Made by a program: the position numbers and the translations under genes. The notes beneath the pieces were generated by a model. The model made no database searches. It worked only from the letters and a program-made list of their open reading frames with translations, and had not been told where the DNA came from. Below, one piece after another: positions 7,404 through 17,766 of a stretch of DNA of 44,334 bases (position 1 is the first letter of the stretch; every line of letters begins with the position of its first letter). Origin of the DNA: Alphaproteobacteria bacterium (GTDB lineage Bacteria > Pseudomonadota > Alphaproteobacteria > Acetobacterales > Acetobacteraceae); assembly GCA_026400845.1 (NCBI GenBank), contig JAPLOH010000109.1, positions 2,648 to 46,981 of the forward strand. Reading direction: 5' to 3'.

Positions 7404-8474
7404 ATGCAATTCGGTATCGCGCTCGCCACCGACTCGGACTCATGGAAAGTCGCCGCCCGCGCGGAGGAACTCGGCTTCGGCCACGCCTGGTTCTACGACA
7501 CCCAGATGCTGAGCGCCGACTGCTTCGTCGCCATGGGGGCGGCGGCGGTGAAAACCAGCCGCATCCGCCTCGGCACCGGCGTGCTCATCCCCTCCAACCG
7601 CATCGCCGCCGTTACCGCCAATGCCTTCGCCTCGCTCAACAAGCTGGCACCAGGGCGGATCGATTTCGGCGTCGGCACCGGCTTCACGGGGCGGCGCGCC
7701 ATGGGACTCGGTGCCATCAAGCTGTCGGAAATGGCCGAGTACATCCGCGTCGTGATGGCGCTGATGCAAGGCGAGATGGTGGAAACCAGCATCGAGGGCC
7801 AGCGTCGGAAAATCCGCTTCCTCAACCCCGAACTCGGCCTCATCAACACCACCGACCCGGTCGCCTTGCATCTCTCCGCCTACGGCCCCAAGGCAATGGC
7901 GCTGACGGCGAAGCTCGGCGCCGGCTGGATCAACTTCGTCGGTGACGAGGCGGGCGGCGCCAAGGCGATGGAGGGGATGCGCACCGCCTGGACCGCCGCC
8001 GGCCGCGATCCGGCCGGACTCGGGGCCGTCGCCTTCGCGCTCGGCTGCGTGCTCGAAGCCGGCGAGGCGCTCGACAGCCCGCGCGCCATGGCCCAGGCCG
8101 GCCCGCGCGCCGCCGTGCTGCTGCATCGCGCCGCCGACGAGGCGCTGTCGGGCCTGCCCAATACCTCGCCCATCCCCCCCGACGTGGCCGAGGAAGTCGC
8201 CGGCTACGTCGCCATGGCGCGCGGGTTCACGCCACATGACGCCCCCTGGATCGAGAACCACCGCGGCCATCTGATGGTGCTGAAGGAAGCCGAACGACGC
8301 TTCGTCACCCCCGACCTCATCCGCCGCACGACCTTCACCGGCACCCAAAACGCGCTCGTCGAACGCATCGGCCGGTTGCACGATGCCGGATACACCCAGT
8401 TCACCGTCCAACTCACCCCTGGCCAGGAATCTGCCATCGAAGACTGGGCCGCCGTGATGCGCGCGTTCGGATGA
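7404..8474 (+). CDS. LLM-class flavin-dependent oxidoreductase
   Basis: A 356-residue luciferase-like monooxygenase (TIM barrel, flavin or F420 type). The start MQFGIALAT and the following AARAEELGFGHAWFYDTQ, RIRLGTGVLIP, LAPGRIDFGVGTGF and the final segment TFTGTQNALVERIGRLHDAGY are family landmarks. The ATG at 7404 matches the family's N-terminal strand. Substrate is not predictable. It begins 46 bases after the DUF2059 gene on the same strand and converges with the enoyl-CoA hydratase gene. Confidence 0.88.
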   Translation: MQFGIALATDSDSWKVAARAEELGFGHAWFYDTQMLSADCFVAMGAAAVKTSRIRLGTGVLIPSNRIAAVTANAFASLNKLAPGRIDFGVGTGFTGRRAMGLGAIKLSEMAEYIRVVMALMQGEMVETSIEGQRRKIRFLNPELGLINTTDPVALHLSAYGPKAMALTAKLGAGWINFVGDEAGGAKAMEGMRTAWTAAGRDPAGLGAVAFALGCVLEAGEALDSPRAMAQAGPRAAVLLHRAADEALSGLPNTSPIPPDVAEEVAGYVAMARGFTPHDAPWIENHRGHLMVLKEAERRFVTPDLIRRTTFTGTQNALVERIGRLHDAGYTQFTVQLTPGQESAIEDWAAVMRAFG

Positions 8475-8494
8475 AGCTTGATTCCCAACCCGGG

Positions 8495-9274
8495 CTAGCG
8501 GTTTTGCCAGTTCGGCTTCCGCTTTTCAGCGAAGGCGCGGGGACCTTCGATGTAGTCGGCGCTGTCCATGTTGGTGCGTTGGGCGGGGTAGATGGTGCGG
8601 ATCGCCTGTTCCAGCGTGGGTTGCGCGAGACCGCCGTAGACGGCTGCCTTGGAGGCGCGCACGGCCATCGGCGAGCATTCCAGGATGGTGTTGGCCCAGC
8701 GTTTGGCGGCGGCCAGGGCCTCGCCCTGCGGCACCACTTCGTTGACGAAGCCGAGTTGCAACCCTTCCGCGGCGGGCACCCGCCGCCCGGTGAGGATCAT
8801 GCCGAGCGCCTGTTTCTGCCCGATCATCCGCGGCAGGCGGTGCACTCCGCCGGCCCCGGCGATGAGGCCGACGCGGGGTTCGGGCAACGCGAACAGCGCG
8901 GTTTCGGCGGCGACGATGATGTCGCAGGCCAGCGCGATTTCGAAGCCGCCGCCCATGGCGAGCCCGTTCACCGCGGCGATCAGCGGCTTGTCGAGGTCGA
9001 AGCGCAAAGTAAGCCCGGCGAAGCCCGATTTCGCGCCCGGCCCGCGCTTGCCGGAGGCCTGCACCTTGAGGTCATTGCCGGCGGAGAAGGCGCGCGGTCC
9101 GGCGCCGGTGACGATGCCGACCCATAGGTCGTCCCGCGCGGCGAACTCGTCCCACACCTGTTCGAGCTCGATATGCGCCTCGCTGTGCAGCGCGTTCAGC
9201 ACCTCCGGGCGGTTGAGGGTTACGATGCGGATGCGCCCTTCATCGGCGACGGTGCAGAACTGGTACTCGGCCAT
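8495..9274 (-). CDS. Enoyl-CoA hydratase/isomerase (crotonase) family protein
   Basis: A 259-residue crotonase-fold enzyme. Oxyanion-hole elements are present: AFSAGNDL (the A-[SAG]-G-x-D-L motif) and NGLAMGGGFEIALACD. The region ALPEPRVGLIAGAGGVHRLPR carries one Glu at the usual first catalytic position, and the second catalytic Glu is not obvious, so hydratase, dehydratase and isomerase are all possible. A strong GGGAGG ribosome site precedes the ATG. It is divergent from a CaiB-type CoA transferase 114 bases away, and the two are probably co-regulated in breakdown of an acyl-CoA substrate. Confidence 0.9.
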   Translation of the reverse strand: MAEYQFCTVADEGRIRIVTLNRPEVLNALHSEAHIELEQVWDEFAARDDLWVGIVTGAGPRAFSAGNDLKVQASGKRGPGAKSGFAGLTLRFDLDKPLIAAVNGLAMGGGFEIALACDIIVAAETALFALPEPRVGLIAGAGGVHRLPRMIGQKQALGMILTGRRVPAAEGLQLGFVNEVVPQGEALAAAKRWANTILECSPMAVRASKAAVYGGLAQPTLEQAIRTIYPAQRTNMDSADYIEGPRAFAEKRKPNWQNR

Positions 9275-9388
9275 GCTTGCCTCCCTGGCGTTGATTGCCG
9301 GCAGGATGGCCGATTTCGCGGCGTTGGTCAGCCTTTACCTGCGCCCGCGATGCTGCGAGCCTTGCCGGCAACAACACGGGAGGGTGCG

Positions 9389-10594
9389 ATGGCCGGCGTA
9401 TTCGCGGGGCTCAAGGTGATCGATTGCGCGAGTTTCATCGCCGCACCGGCGGCGGCGACGGTGATGGCCGATTTCGGCGCCGATGTGATCAAAATTGAAC
9501 CGCCGGGCGAGGGGGACATGTACCGCTCGATGCTGACCACCCTGCCGGGCATGCCCAAGACCGACATCAACTTCCCCTGGGAAATGGTCTCGCGCACCAA
9601 GCGCAGCCTCTGCCTCGACCTCAAAGCGCCGGAGGGCAAGGCGGTGCTTGAGCGGCTGGTTGGCGATGCCGACGTGTTCATCACCAATTTGCCGCTGCCC
9701 GCCCGACGGCGGCTGGGCATCGCCTGGGAGGATCTCCGCCCCCTCAACCCCCGCCTCGTCTACGGCTCCTTCACCGCGTATGGCGAAGCGGGGCCGGAGG
9801 CCGACAAGAGCGGCTTCGATTCCACCGCCTACTGGGCACGCTCCGGCCTGATGGACCTGGTGCGCGCCGACGCCGCCTCGCCGCCAGCCCGTTCGGTGCC
9901 GGGAATGGGCGATCACCCGAGCGCCATGGCATTCTTCGGCGCCATCGTCACTGCCCTCTACCGGCGCGAGCGCACCGGGGTGGGCGGGCTCGCCAGTTCC
10001 TCTCTGTTGGCCAATGGGTTGTGGGCCAACGGGTTTTTCGCCCAGGCCGGCCTCTACGGGCTGGAACCGCTGCCCCGCCCGAAGCGCGAGGACGGCGCCA
10101 ACGCCTGCACCTGCATGTATCGCTGCGCCGATGGCCGCTGGCTCTCGATGGCGATGTTGAACGAGGAGCGCCAGTTCCCTGCTCTGCTCGGCGTGCTCGG
10201 CCTTTCTGACCTGCTCGCCGACCCCCGCTTTGCCGGCAAGGTGACCCGCCGCGCCAACGCGCCCGTGCTGATCTCCATTTTCGACCAGGCCTTCGCTGCA
10301 CGACCCTTCCCGGAATGGCGCCCCCTGCTCGATGCCGCCGGCATCACCTTCGGCCCCATCGGCACGCTCGCCGACATGCTGGAGGACGAGCAGATGCGCG
10401 CCGCCGGCGCCCTGGTGCCCTTCGCGGGCGAAGCGCAGCTCACGGTCAGCAGCCCCTTCGCGCTCGATGGCGAGGAGAAGGTTGCACCCCGCCGCGCCCC
10501 CGCGCTTGGCCAGCACAGCACCGAGGTGTTGCGCGACAACGGCTATTCCGATGCCGACATAGATCGCCTGCGTGGCCTCGGCGTGGTGTCCTAG
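9389..10594 (+). CDS. CaiB/BaiF (class III) CoA transferase
   Basis: A 401-residue class III CoA transferase, moving CoA between an acyl-CoA donor and a carboxylic acid. It starts with MAGVFAGLKVIDCASFIAAP and has MADFGADVIKIEPPGEGD, TKRSLCLDLKAPEGKAVLERLV and the FGPIGTLADMLEDEQMRAAG region. GGGAGG lies seven bases before ATG 9389. The catalytic Asp normally follows the GLMDLVRA region; GMGDHPSAM matches the usual GxGDxxxxM context. It overlaps by four bases, tail to tail, with the Nudix gene. The substrate is unknown, but the divergent crotonase suggests one pathway. Confidence 0.92.
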   Translation: MAGVFAGLKVIDCASFIAAPAAATVMADFGADVIKIEPPGEGDMYRSMLTTLPGMPKTDINFPWEMVSRTKRSLCLDLKAPEGKAVLERLVGDADVFITNLPLPARRRLGIAWEDLRPLNPRLVYGSFTAYGEAGPEADKSGFDSTAYWARSGLMDLVRADAASPPARSVPGMGDHPSAMAFFGAIVTALYRRERTGVGGLASSSLLANGLWANGFFAQAGLYGLEPLPRPKREDGANACTCMYRCADGRWLSMAMLNEERQFPALLGVLGLSDLLADPRFAGKVTRRANAPVLISIFDQAFAARPFPEWRPLLDAAGITFGPIGTLADMLEDEQMRAAGALVPFAGEAQLTVSSPFALDGEEKVAPRRAPALGQHSTEVLRDNGYSDADIDRLRGLGVVS

Positions 10595-11313
10595 GGCAGC
10601 AGTCCGGCACGCAGCAGGAAGATCGGCGCCTGCAGGTTCATCAACGGGCCGCCCGTGGCGATGAAGGCTGGTAGGTCCGCGACCGGCACGAAGGCCAACG
10701 GGTCGTATTCCGCGTTGCCGCCGACTTCGTGTTTGGCGCGGATTTCGGCGGCGTTGAGGGGTGTGGTGGCGGCGATGCCGAGGTCGAGCACGTGGCTGCC
10801 GGCGTGTTCGACGATGCAGAGCGGCGTGGGGGTGTGCACATCGTGTTCGCCGAGGCCGAGTTCCTCGGCGAGTTCGACGAGAAACTGGAAGATGACATCG
10901 ATAGCGCCTTCGTCCCGTCCGGCGCCGGGGTCAACACTGCCGGCGGGGGGGAGCTGCCATTCGCCGGCCTGGTAGACGGCGCGGGCGGGGCGGCGGCCGA
11001 AAATCACGCCGTCCGGTCCGCTGATCACGCCGCCCACGGCGAGCGGGCGGGCGCCGATGATCGAGAACAGGTCATGGCGGTTCATTTGCGCGACGATGCG
11101 GCGGAATTCCGTCCAGTGGCCGCAGACGAGGTGCGGCGTGATCACGTCGGCGCTGAAAACCTGGCCGTTGAACAGCGTGCCGCCGGTGCGGGATTGCGCC
11201 GCGTCCCAGATGCGGCTCACCTCGGCGTCGAGCGCGGGGGGCAGCGGCGCCATGTCGCGGACGACGCGAAATCGGGCCGCGGGGGCGAGTTCGTGAACCT
11301 TCCAAGCCGGCAT
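10591..11313 (-). CDS. Nudix-like hydrolase, degenerate box
   Basis: A 240-residue protein I assign to the Nudix superfamily from GEWQLPPAGSVDP and the helix VELAEELGL, which fits the RExxEExGU end of the Nudix box except that the first Arg is Val, and from the following strand pattern. The glycine-plus-glutamate spacing upstream is irregular, so metal binding may be altered. The frame is open further upstream, but MPAWKVHEL at 11313 starts eight bases after the ABC exporter stop, making it the second gene of that operon. Substrate unknown. Confidence 0.65.
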   Translation of the reverse strand: MPAWKVHELAPAARFRVVRDMAPLPPALDAEVSRIWDAAQSRTGGTLFNGQVFSADVITPHLVCGHWTEFRRIVAQMNRHDLFSIIGARPLAVGGVISGPDGVIFGRRPARAVYQAGEWQLPPAGSVDPGAGRDEGAIDVIFQFLVELAEELGLGEHDVHTPTPLCIVEHAGSHVLDLGIAATTPLNAAEIRAKHEVGGNAEYDPLAFVPVADLPAFIATGGPLMNLQAPIFLLRAGLLP

Positions 11314-11321
11314 GGGTGCCG

Positions 11322-13199
11322 CTACTTCGCGGCCACCATTTCGGTGGCCTCCGCCTGCATCGCCCACATCCGCGCGTAGAGCCCGCCCTGGGCGAGCAGT
11401 TCGTAATGCGTCCCACGTTCGGCGACCATGCCTTCGTCGAGCACGATGATCTCGTCGGCATCGACCACGGTGGACAGCCGATGCGCGATGGTCACCGTCG
11501 TTCGATCGGCGGCGAGTTCGCGCAATGCGGTCTGGATGTCCTGCTCGGTGCGGGTGTCGAGCGCGCTGGTCGCCTCGTCGAGGATCAGGATCGGCGGGTT
11601 CTTCAGGATGGTGCGGGCAATCGCCACCCGCTGCTTTTCGCCGCCCGAGAGTTTCAGCCCGCGCTCGCCGACGCGGGTGTCGTAGCCGTCGGGCAGGCGG
11701 AGGACGAATTCATGCACCTGCGCCATTTTCGCCGCCGCCTCGATTTCGGCCTGGGTGGCGCCGGGGCGGCCATAGGCGATGTTGTAGCGGATGGTGTCGT
11801 TGAACAGCACGGTATCCTGCGGCACCACGCCGATCGCCGCGCGCAGGCTGGCCTGGGTGATGTCGCGGATGTCCTGCCCGTCGATCGTCACCCGCCCACC
11901 GGTCACGTCATAGAAGCGGAACAGCAGGCGCGAGATGGTGGACTTGCCCGCCCCGGTCGAACCGACGATGGCGAGCGATTTGCCGGGCGCCACGTGGAAC
12001 GAGACGTCGTGCAGAATGGTGCGGTCCGGCCGATAGGCGAAGCGGACACCCTCGAAGGCAACCGCGCCCTTCACGTTGGCGAGCGGGCGCGCGGTCGGCT
12101 GGTCCGCTACCTCCTGTTCCAGGGACATCAGGCGGAACATTGCCTCCATGTCAATCAGCCCCTGCTTGATTTCGCGGTAGACGAAACCGAGCATGTTGAG
12201 CGGCTGATAGATCTGCATGAGGTAGGTGTTGACCATGACGAAGCGGCCAACCGACATGCTGCCGTCCTGCACGCCTTGGGCGGCGAGCGTCATCACCACG
12301 GTGAGGCCGGTGGCGATGATGGCGGCCTGGCCGAGGTTCAGCATGTTGAGCGAGACCTGGTTCTTCACCGCGGCTTTCTCGTAGCGCGCGAGTGCGAGGT
12401 CGAAGCGCGCCTGCTCATGTGGCTCGTTGCCGAAATACTTCACCGTCTCGTAGTTCAGCAGGCTGTCGACCGCCTTTGTCTGGGCCTCGCTGTCGCTCTC
12501 GTTCATCGTCCGGCGCACCCGCACGCGGTAGGCGGAGTAGGTGACGGTGAAGGTGAGGTAGCCGGCGATCGCAACCCCGGTGGCGAGCGCGAAACGCCAG
12601 TCGAACATCGTCCAGATGATGGCGGTGACGAGGCTGACTTCGAGCAGCGTCGGCAGCACGTTGAACACCGCGAGGCGCAGCACCGTCTGGATGCCCACCG
12701 TGCCGCGCTCGATGGCACGCGACAGGCCGCCGGTCTGGCGGTCGAGGTGGAAGCGCAGGGAAAGGCGGTGCAGGTGGGTGAAGGTATCGAGCGCCACGGT
12801 GCGGGCGGCGCGTTGCTGGACGGTGGAGAAAATCGCGTCGCGGAATTCGCCGAAGAACGAGGCGGAAACGCGCAGCAACCCATAGCCGAGGATCAGGGCG
12901 GCGGGGATGACGATCAGCGCGGTGCCCCCCGGCAGGTTGGCGGGCGTCAGCGCGTCCACCGCCGCGGCATAGGCGAGCGGGACCAGCACGTTGGTCGCCT
13001 TGGCCAGCACCAGGAAAGTGACCGCGATCACCGTGCGGGTATGGGAGGCGACATCGCCCGGCGGCCACAAAAAGGGCAGCAGCGACAGGATCGTCTGCAA
13101 CCCGGTCCGTTCGTTCGCGCCGGGCGCGCCAGGTGTGGTGGGCTTGGCCGGGGATTGGCCGGCGGGGGCGGCTGGGGGGGAGGCTGCCATGCTTCTCAT
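11322..13199 (-). CDS. atm1: Atm1/HMT1-type ABC exporter
   Basis: A 625-residue half-size ABC exporter with a fused membrane domain (about 40-340) and ATPase domain (about 375-610). Walker A GSTGAGKST, signature LSGGEKQR and Walker B ILILDEATSALD are intact. The membrane-domain sequence SLLNYETVKYFGNE is typical of the Atm1/HMT1 group, which exports glutathione-linked sulfur or metal compounds. The N-terminus has a low-complexity Ala/Pro stretch. Two close ATGs (13199, 13190) are possible. It is divergent from a DUF4743-Nudix gene and is followed by a second Nudix-like gene. Confidence 0.9.
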   Translation of the reverse strand: MRSMAASPPAAPAGQSPAKPTTPGAPGANERTGLQTILSLLPFLWPPGDVASHTRTVIAVTFLVLAKATNVLVPLAYAAAVDALTPANLPGGTALIVIPAALILGYGLLRVSASFFGEFRDAIFSTVQQRAARTVALDTFTHLHRLSLRFHLDRQTGGLSRAIERGTVGIQTVLRLAVFNVLPTLLEVSLVTAIIWTMFDWRFALATGVAIAGYLTFTVTYSAYRVRVRRTMNESDSEAQTKAVDSLLNYETVKYFGNEPHEQARFDLALARYEKAAVKNQVSLNMLNLGQAAIIATGLTVVMTLAAQGVQDGSMSVGRFVMVNTYLMQIYQPLNMLGFVYREIKQGLIDMEAMFRLMSLEQEVADQPTARPLANVKGAVAFEGVRFAYRPDRTILHDVSFHVAPGKSLAIVGSTGAGKSTISRLLFRFYDVTGGRVTIDGQDIRDITQASLRAAIGVVPQDTVLFNDTIRYNIAYGRPGATQAEIEAAAKMAQVHEFVLRLPDGYDTRVGERGLKLSGGEKQRVAIARTILKNPPILILDEATSALDTRTEQDIQTALRELAADRTTVTIAHRLSTVVDADEIIVLDEGMVAERGTHYELLAQGGLYARMWAMQAEATEMVAAK

Positions 13200-13279
13200 G
13201 GCACGGGATGTGGCACGCGCCCGGCTGCAATGAAAGCCGCGCGATTGGCGGGATGGCTGATAAGCGCTAACCGCATCGC

Positions 13280-14098
13280 ATGTCCGTCTTCCTCCGCCAC
13301 ATCCGCGCCTGCAACACCGCTGTGCTGCCCGGTGCTCGCCTGCCCTTTTGCGTCAGCGGTATGACGGTGGGCTATGTCACCCCGGCCTTCTCGGATGTGC
13401 TGGCGGGCTTCCCCGCGGTGACGCGGGACGACGCTGGCGTCACCCTGCATGAGCCCGCGGCCCTCCCGGCGATCGCCCGCGATGTGGCCGCGCGCGGCTA
13501 TGGGCGCCATCGCGGCGAGGCGTTCGACGTGCGGGCGGAACCGGGCGGCAAGGTGCTGACCACCATCGATCGCGGCGCGCTGCCAGTGTTCGGCGTCATG
13601 GCCGAGGGTATCCACGCCAACGGCCTGGTCCGCCGCGCCGACGGGTTGCATGTCTGGGTCGCCAGGCGCGCTGCCGACAAGGCGCTCGATCCCGGCAAGC
13701 TCGACCATATCGTCGCCGGCGGCATGCCAGCGGGCATGACCGCCTTCGAGACCTGGGTGAAGGAGGCCGCCGAGGAGGCTTCGATCGGTGAGACCCTCGC
13801 CCGCACCGCCTGCTTCACCGGCACCGTCCACTACGCCATGGACCGGCCGGAGGGTCTGCGGCGGGATGTGCTGCACTGCTACGACATCGAGCTTCCCGAA
13901 AGCTTCACACCCATCCCCGCCGATGGGGAGGTGGAGGGCTTCGCGCTGTGGCCGATCGCCGATGTGCTGGCCGCCGTGCGCGATACCGATGACTTCAAGT
14001 TCAACGTCAACCTGGTGCTGATCGATCTCTTCCTGCGCGAAGGGCTGATCGCCGGGGCCGAGGCGGGCGAACTGAGCGCAGCGCTGGCGGGCGGATAG
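13280..14098 (+). CDS. DUF4743-Nudix hydrolase
   Basis: A 272-residue protein with an N-terminal DUF4743-like domain (about 1-100) and a C-terminal Nudix domain with GGMPAGMTAFETWVKEAAEEASI, a Nudix box with conservative changes (Lys for Arg, Ser for Gly). This architecture is found in thiamine-pyrophosphokinase-related Nudix proteins of fungi and proteobacteria, some of which act on damaged thiamine diphosphate forms (family knowledge). No ribosome site is obvious ahead of ATG 13280. It is divergent from the Atm1-type exporter. Confidence 0.82.
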   Translation: MSVFLRHIRACNTAVLPGARLPFCVSGMTVGYVTPAFSDVLAGFPAVTRDDAGVTLHEPAALPAIARDVAARGYGRHRGEAFDVRAEPGGKVLTTIDRGALPVFGVMAEGIHANGLVRRADGLHVWVARRAADKALDPGKLDHIVAGGMPAGMTAFETWVKEAAEEASIGETLARTACFTGTVHYAMDRPEGLRRDVLHCYDIELPESFTPIPADGEVEGFALWPIADVLAAVRDTDDFKFNVNLVLIDLFLREGLIAGAEAGELSAALAGG

Positions 14099-14151
14099 AC
14101 AGCGGGCCACGGAGGCGCGAGCATCGGGCAACGAAACCCGGGAGAAGCGCC

Positions 14152-15228
14152 ATGCGCGTCAACACCAGCCTGCCCTATGCCGATTGGCGCCAATGCGGCC
14201 CGGCCGCCGCCCGTGCCGAAGCCGATGGGTTCGACGGCGTGACCACGCCCGAACTCGCGCATGATCCGTTCATCCCGCTCGCCATGGCCGCAGTGGCCAC
14301 CAGCCGGGTGGAACTTGCCACCTCGGTTGCCATCGCCTTCCCGCGCAGCCCGATGATCGTCGCCAACCTCGCATGGGACCTGCACGCCGCCTCGGGCGGC
14401 CGCTATGTCTGCGGCCTCGGCACCCAGGTGAAGGCGCATAACGAGCGCCGCTTCAGCGTGCCGTGGATCTCGCCGGCGCCGCGGATGTCCGAATATATCC
14501 GCGCGCTCAGGGCGATCTGGCGCTGCTGGGAAACCGGCGAGAAGCTCAACTTCAAGGGCAAGTTCTATAACTTCACCCTGATGACCCCTGAATTCTCGCC
14601 CAAGCCGACGGGGCTGCCGATGGTCCCGCTGATGATCGCCGCCGTCGGGCCGGAAATGCAGAAGGCCGCCGCGCGGCATTGCGACGGGGTGCGGCTGCAT
14701 GGGTTCGCGACGCGCAAATACGTCGAGGAGATCGTTCGACCGCTTTTGGCCGGCGAGCTTGCCAAGCGTAGTGCCGGCCTCGATCATTTCGAGGTCACCG
14801 GCGGCGGCTTCGTCGCCACCGGCCCGGACGAAGCGGCGGTGAAAACCGCGGCCGAGAAAATCCGCTACCGCGTCGCCTTCTACGGCTCCACCCCCGCCTA
14901 TCGCGGCGTCTTCGACATCCACGGCCTCAGCGATCTCGGCGTGAAACTGCACGAGGCCTCCCGCCGCGGTGAATGGGAAAAGATGGCCGCCATGGTGGAT
15001 GACGACGTGTTGGACCTGTTCTGCGCGCGCGCCACCTACGACAAGCTCCCCAACGCCATCGCCGACCGCTTCGGCGGCATCGCGGACGCCGTGTCGATCG
15101 ACTTCCTGCCCGAAGACGGTGACAACACCCGGCGGCGCGTGCTTTCGGCGCTGAAGGAAATCCCGTCGACGTTCCGGGAATTCAAGACGAGCTGGGACAG
15201 GCCTGAAGTGCCGGTCGAAGTCGCATAA
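14152..15228 (+). CDS. LLM-class F420/FMN oxidoreductase (TIGR03617-like)
   Basis: A 358-residue luciferase-like enzyme. Landmarks are EADGFDGVTTPELAHDPF, VELATSVAIAFPRSPM, LHAASGGRYVCGLGTQVKAHNERRFS and YIRALRAIWRCWETGEKLNFKGKFY. This set matches the TIGR03617 subgroup as I recall it. GGGAGAAG precedes the ATG by about seven bases. It is 53 bases after the DUF4743-Nudix gene on the same strand, so possibly co-transcribed. Substrate unknown. Confidence 0.88.
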   Translation: MRVNTSLPYADWRQCGPAAARAEADGFDGVTTPELAHDPFIPLAMAAVATSRVELATSVAIAFPRSPMIVANLAWDLHAASGGRYVCGLGTQVKAHNERRFSVPWISPAPRMSEYIRALRAIWRCWETGEKLNFKGKFYNFTLMTPEFSPKPTGLPMVPLMIAAVGPEMQKAAARHCDGVRLHGFATRKYVEEIVRPLLAGELAKRSAGLDHFEVTGGGFVATGPDEAAVKTAAEKIRYRVAFYGSTPAYRGVFDIHGLSDLGVKLHEASRRGEWEKMAAMVDDDVLDLFCARATYDKLPNAIADRFGGIADAVSIDFLPEDGDNTRRRVLSALKEIPSTFREFKTSWDRPEVPVEVA

Positions 15229-15256
15229 GAGTATATCCGGATCAAATATTGTTCTG

Positions 15257-15723
15257 ACATAGCCTTCTGAGCATCATGCGGATGGATGCCGATCGCAGGA
15301 AAGAGAGTGCCGAGCGGTTGAGGCATTCTCAATCCTTGGGAGGCCACCGAGCGACGCAAGACAAAATCCGGCCGTCCTTGGGGCGCAGGCGGCCTGGAGA
15401 ATCATCTGCTCAACATGCTGCTGTATTATGGGTGCTACGTCACCCAGGAGTTCATCGGCTTTTTCTGGAAGGTGGATTGCACCGAGCAGCCGATCAAGCG
15501 GCTGGGTATGGATGCGGTGCAGCGCGCGCATTGTTCTGGAAAGAATGAAGTGCCAAACGCTAAAGACCGAATATGTCATCATTGGCAAAGAGCGCATCGT
15601 ATGCGTATCGGCCGGACCAAGCGGTTTCGCATCGTGGCCGCGCGCTCCCGCAATCCGCGCGGCACGCATCACACCAAGACGTCGATCATCACTCGCCCAG
15701 CACGACGTCGCTAAATCGACGTC
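15257..15723 (+). pseudogene. Decayed IS5-like transposase remnant
   Basis: Pieces of a DDE transposase appear in different forward frames. From about 15415, LLYYGCYVTQEFIGFFWKVD and CTEQPIKR resemble the HTH region and the DATE-QPI block of IS5-type enzymes; after a frame change near 15545, MKCQTLKTEYVIIGKERIV matches the SGKKxxHTLKTQ block that follows in intact proteins. The Asp of the DATE motif is now Cys (VDCTE) and the C-terminal catalytic region is missing. A 7-bp inverted repeat (GACGTCG / CGACGTC, 15704-15723) ends the stretch. It separates the LLM gene from the ABC operon end. Confidence 0.65.
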
Positions 15724-15829
15724 TGTTGACGAAGCTCAAATTCCAAAATCGGCTGTATCGAAGCCGCCGACACATTCCGTGTCGTTTCACGCATCACTGG
15801 TGCCTCTGCATTTCGAGAGTTGGATCGCC

Positions 15830-17762
<1,933 letters not shown>

Positions 17763-17766
<4 letters not shown>

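Noticed and set aside
11316-13364. A long plus-strand frame opposite the Atm1-type exporter
   Set aside because: His/Asp/Glu/Gly-rich translation typical of antisense frames in GC-rich DNA; the ABC exporter motifs on the other strand are decisive.
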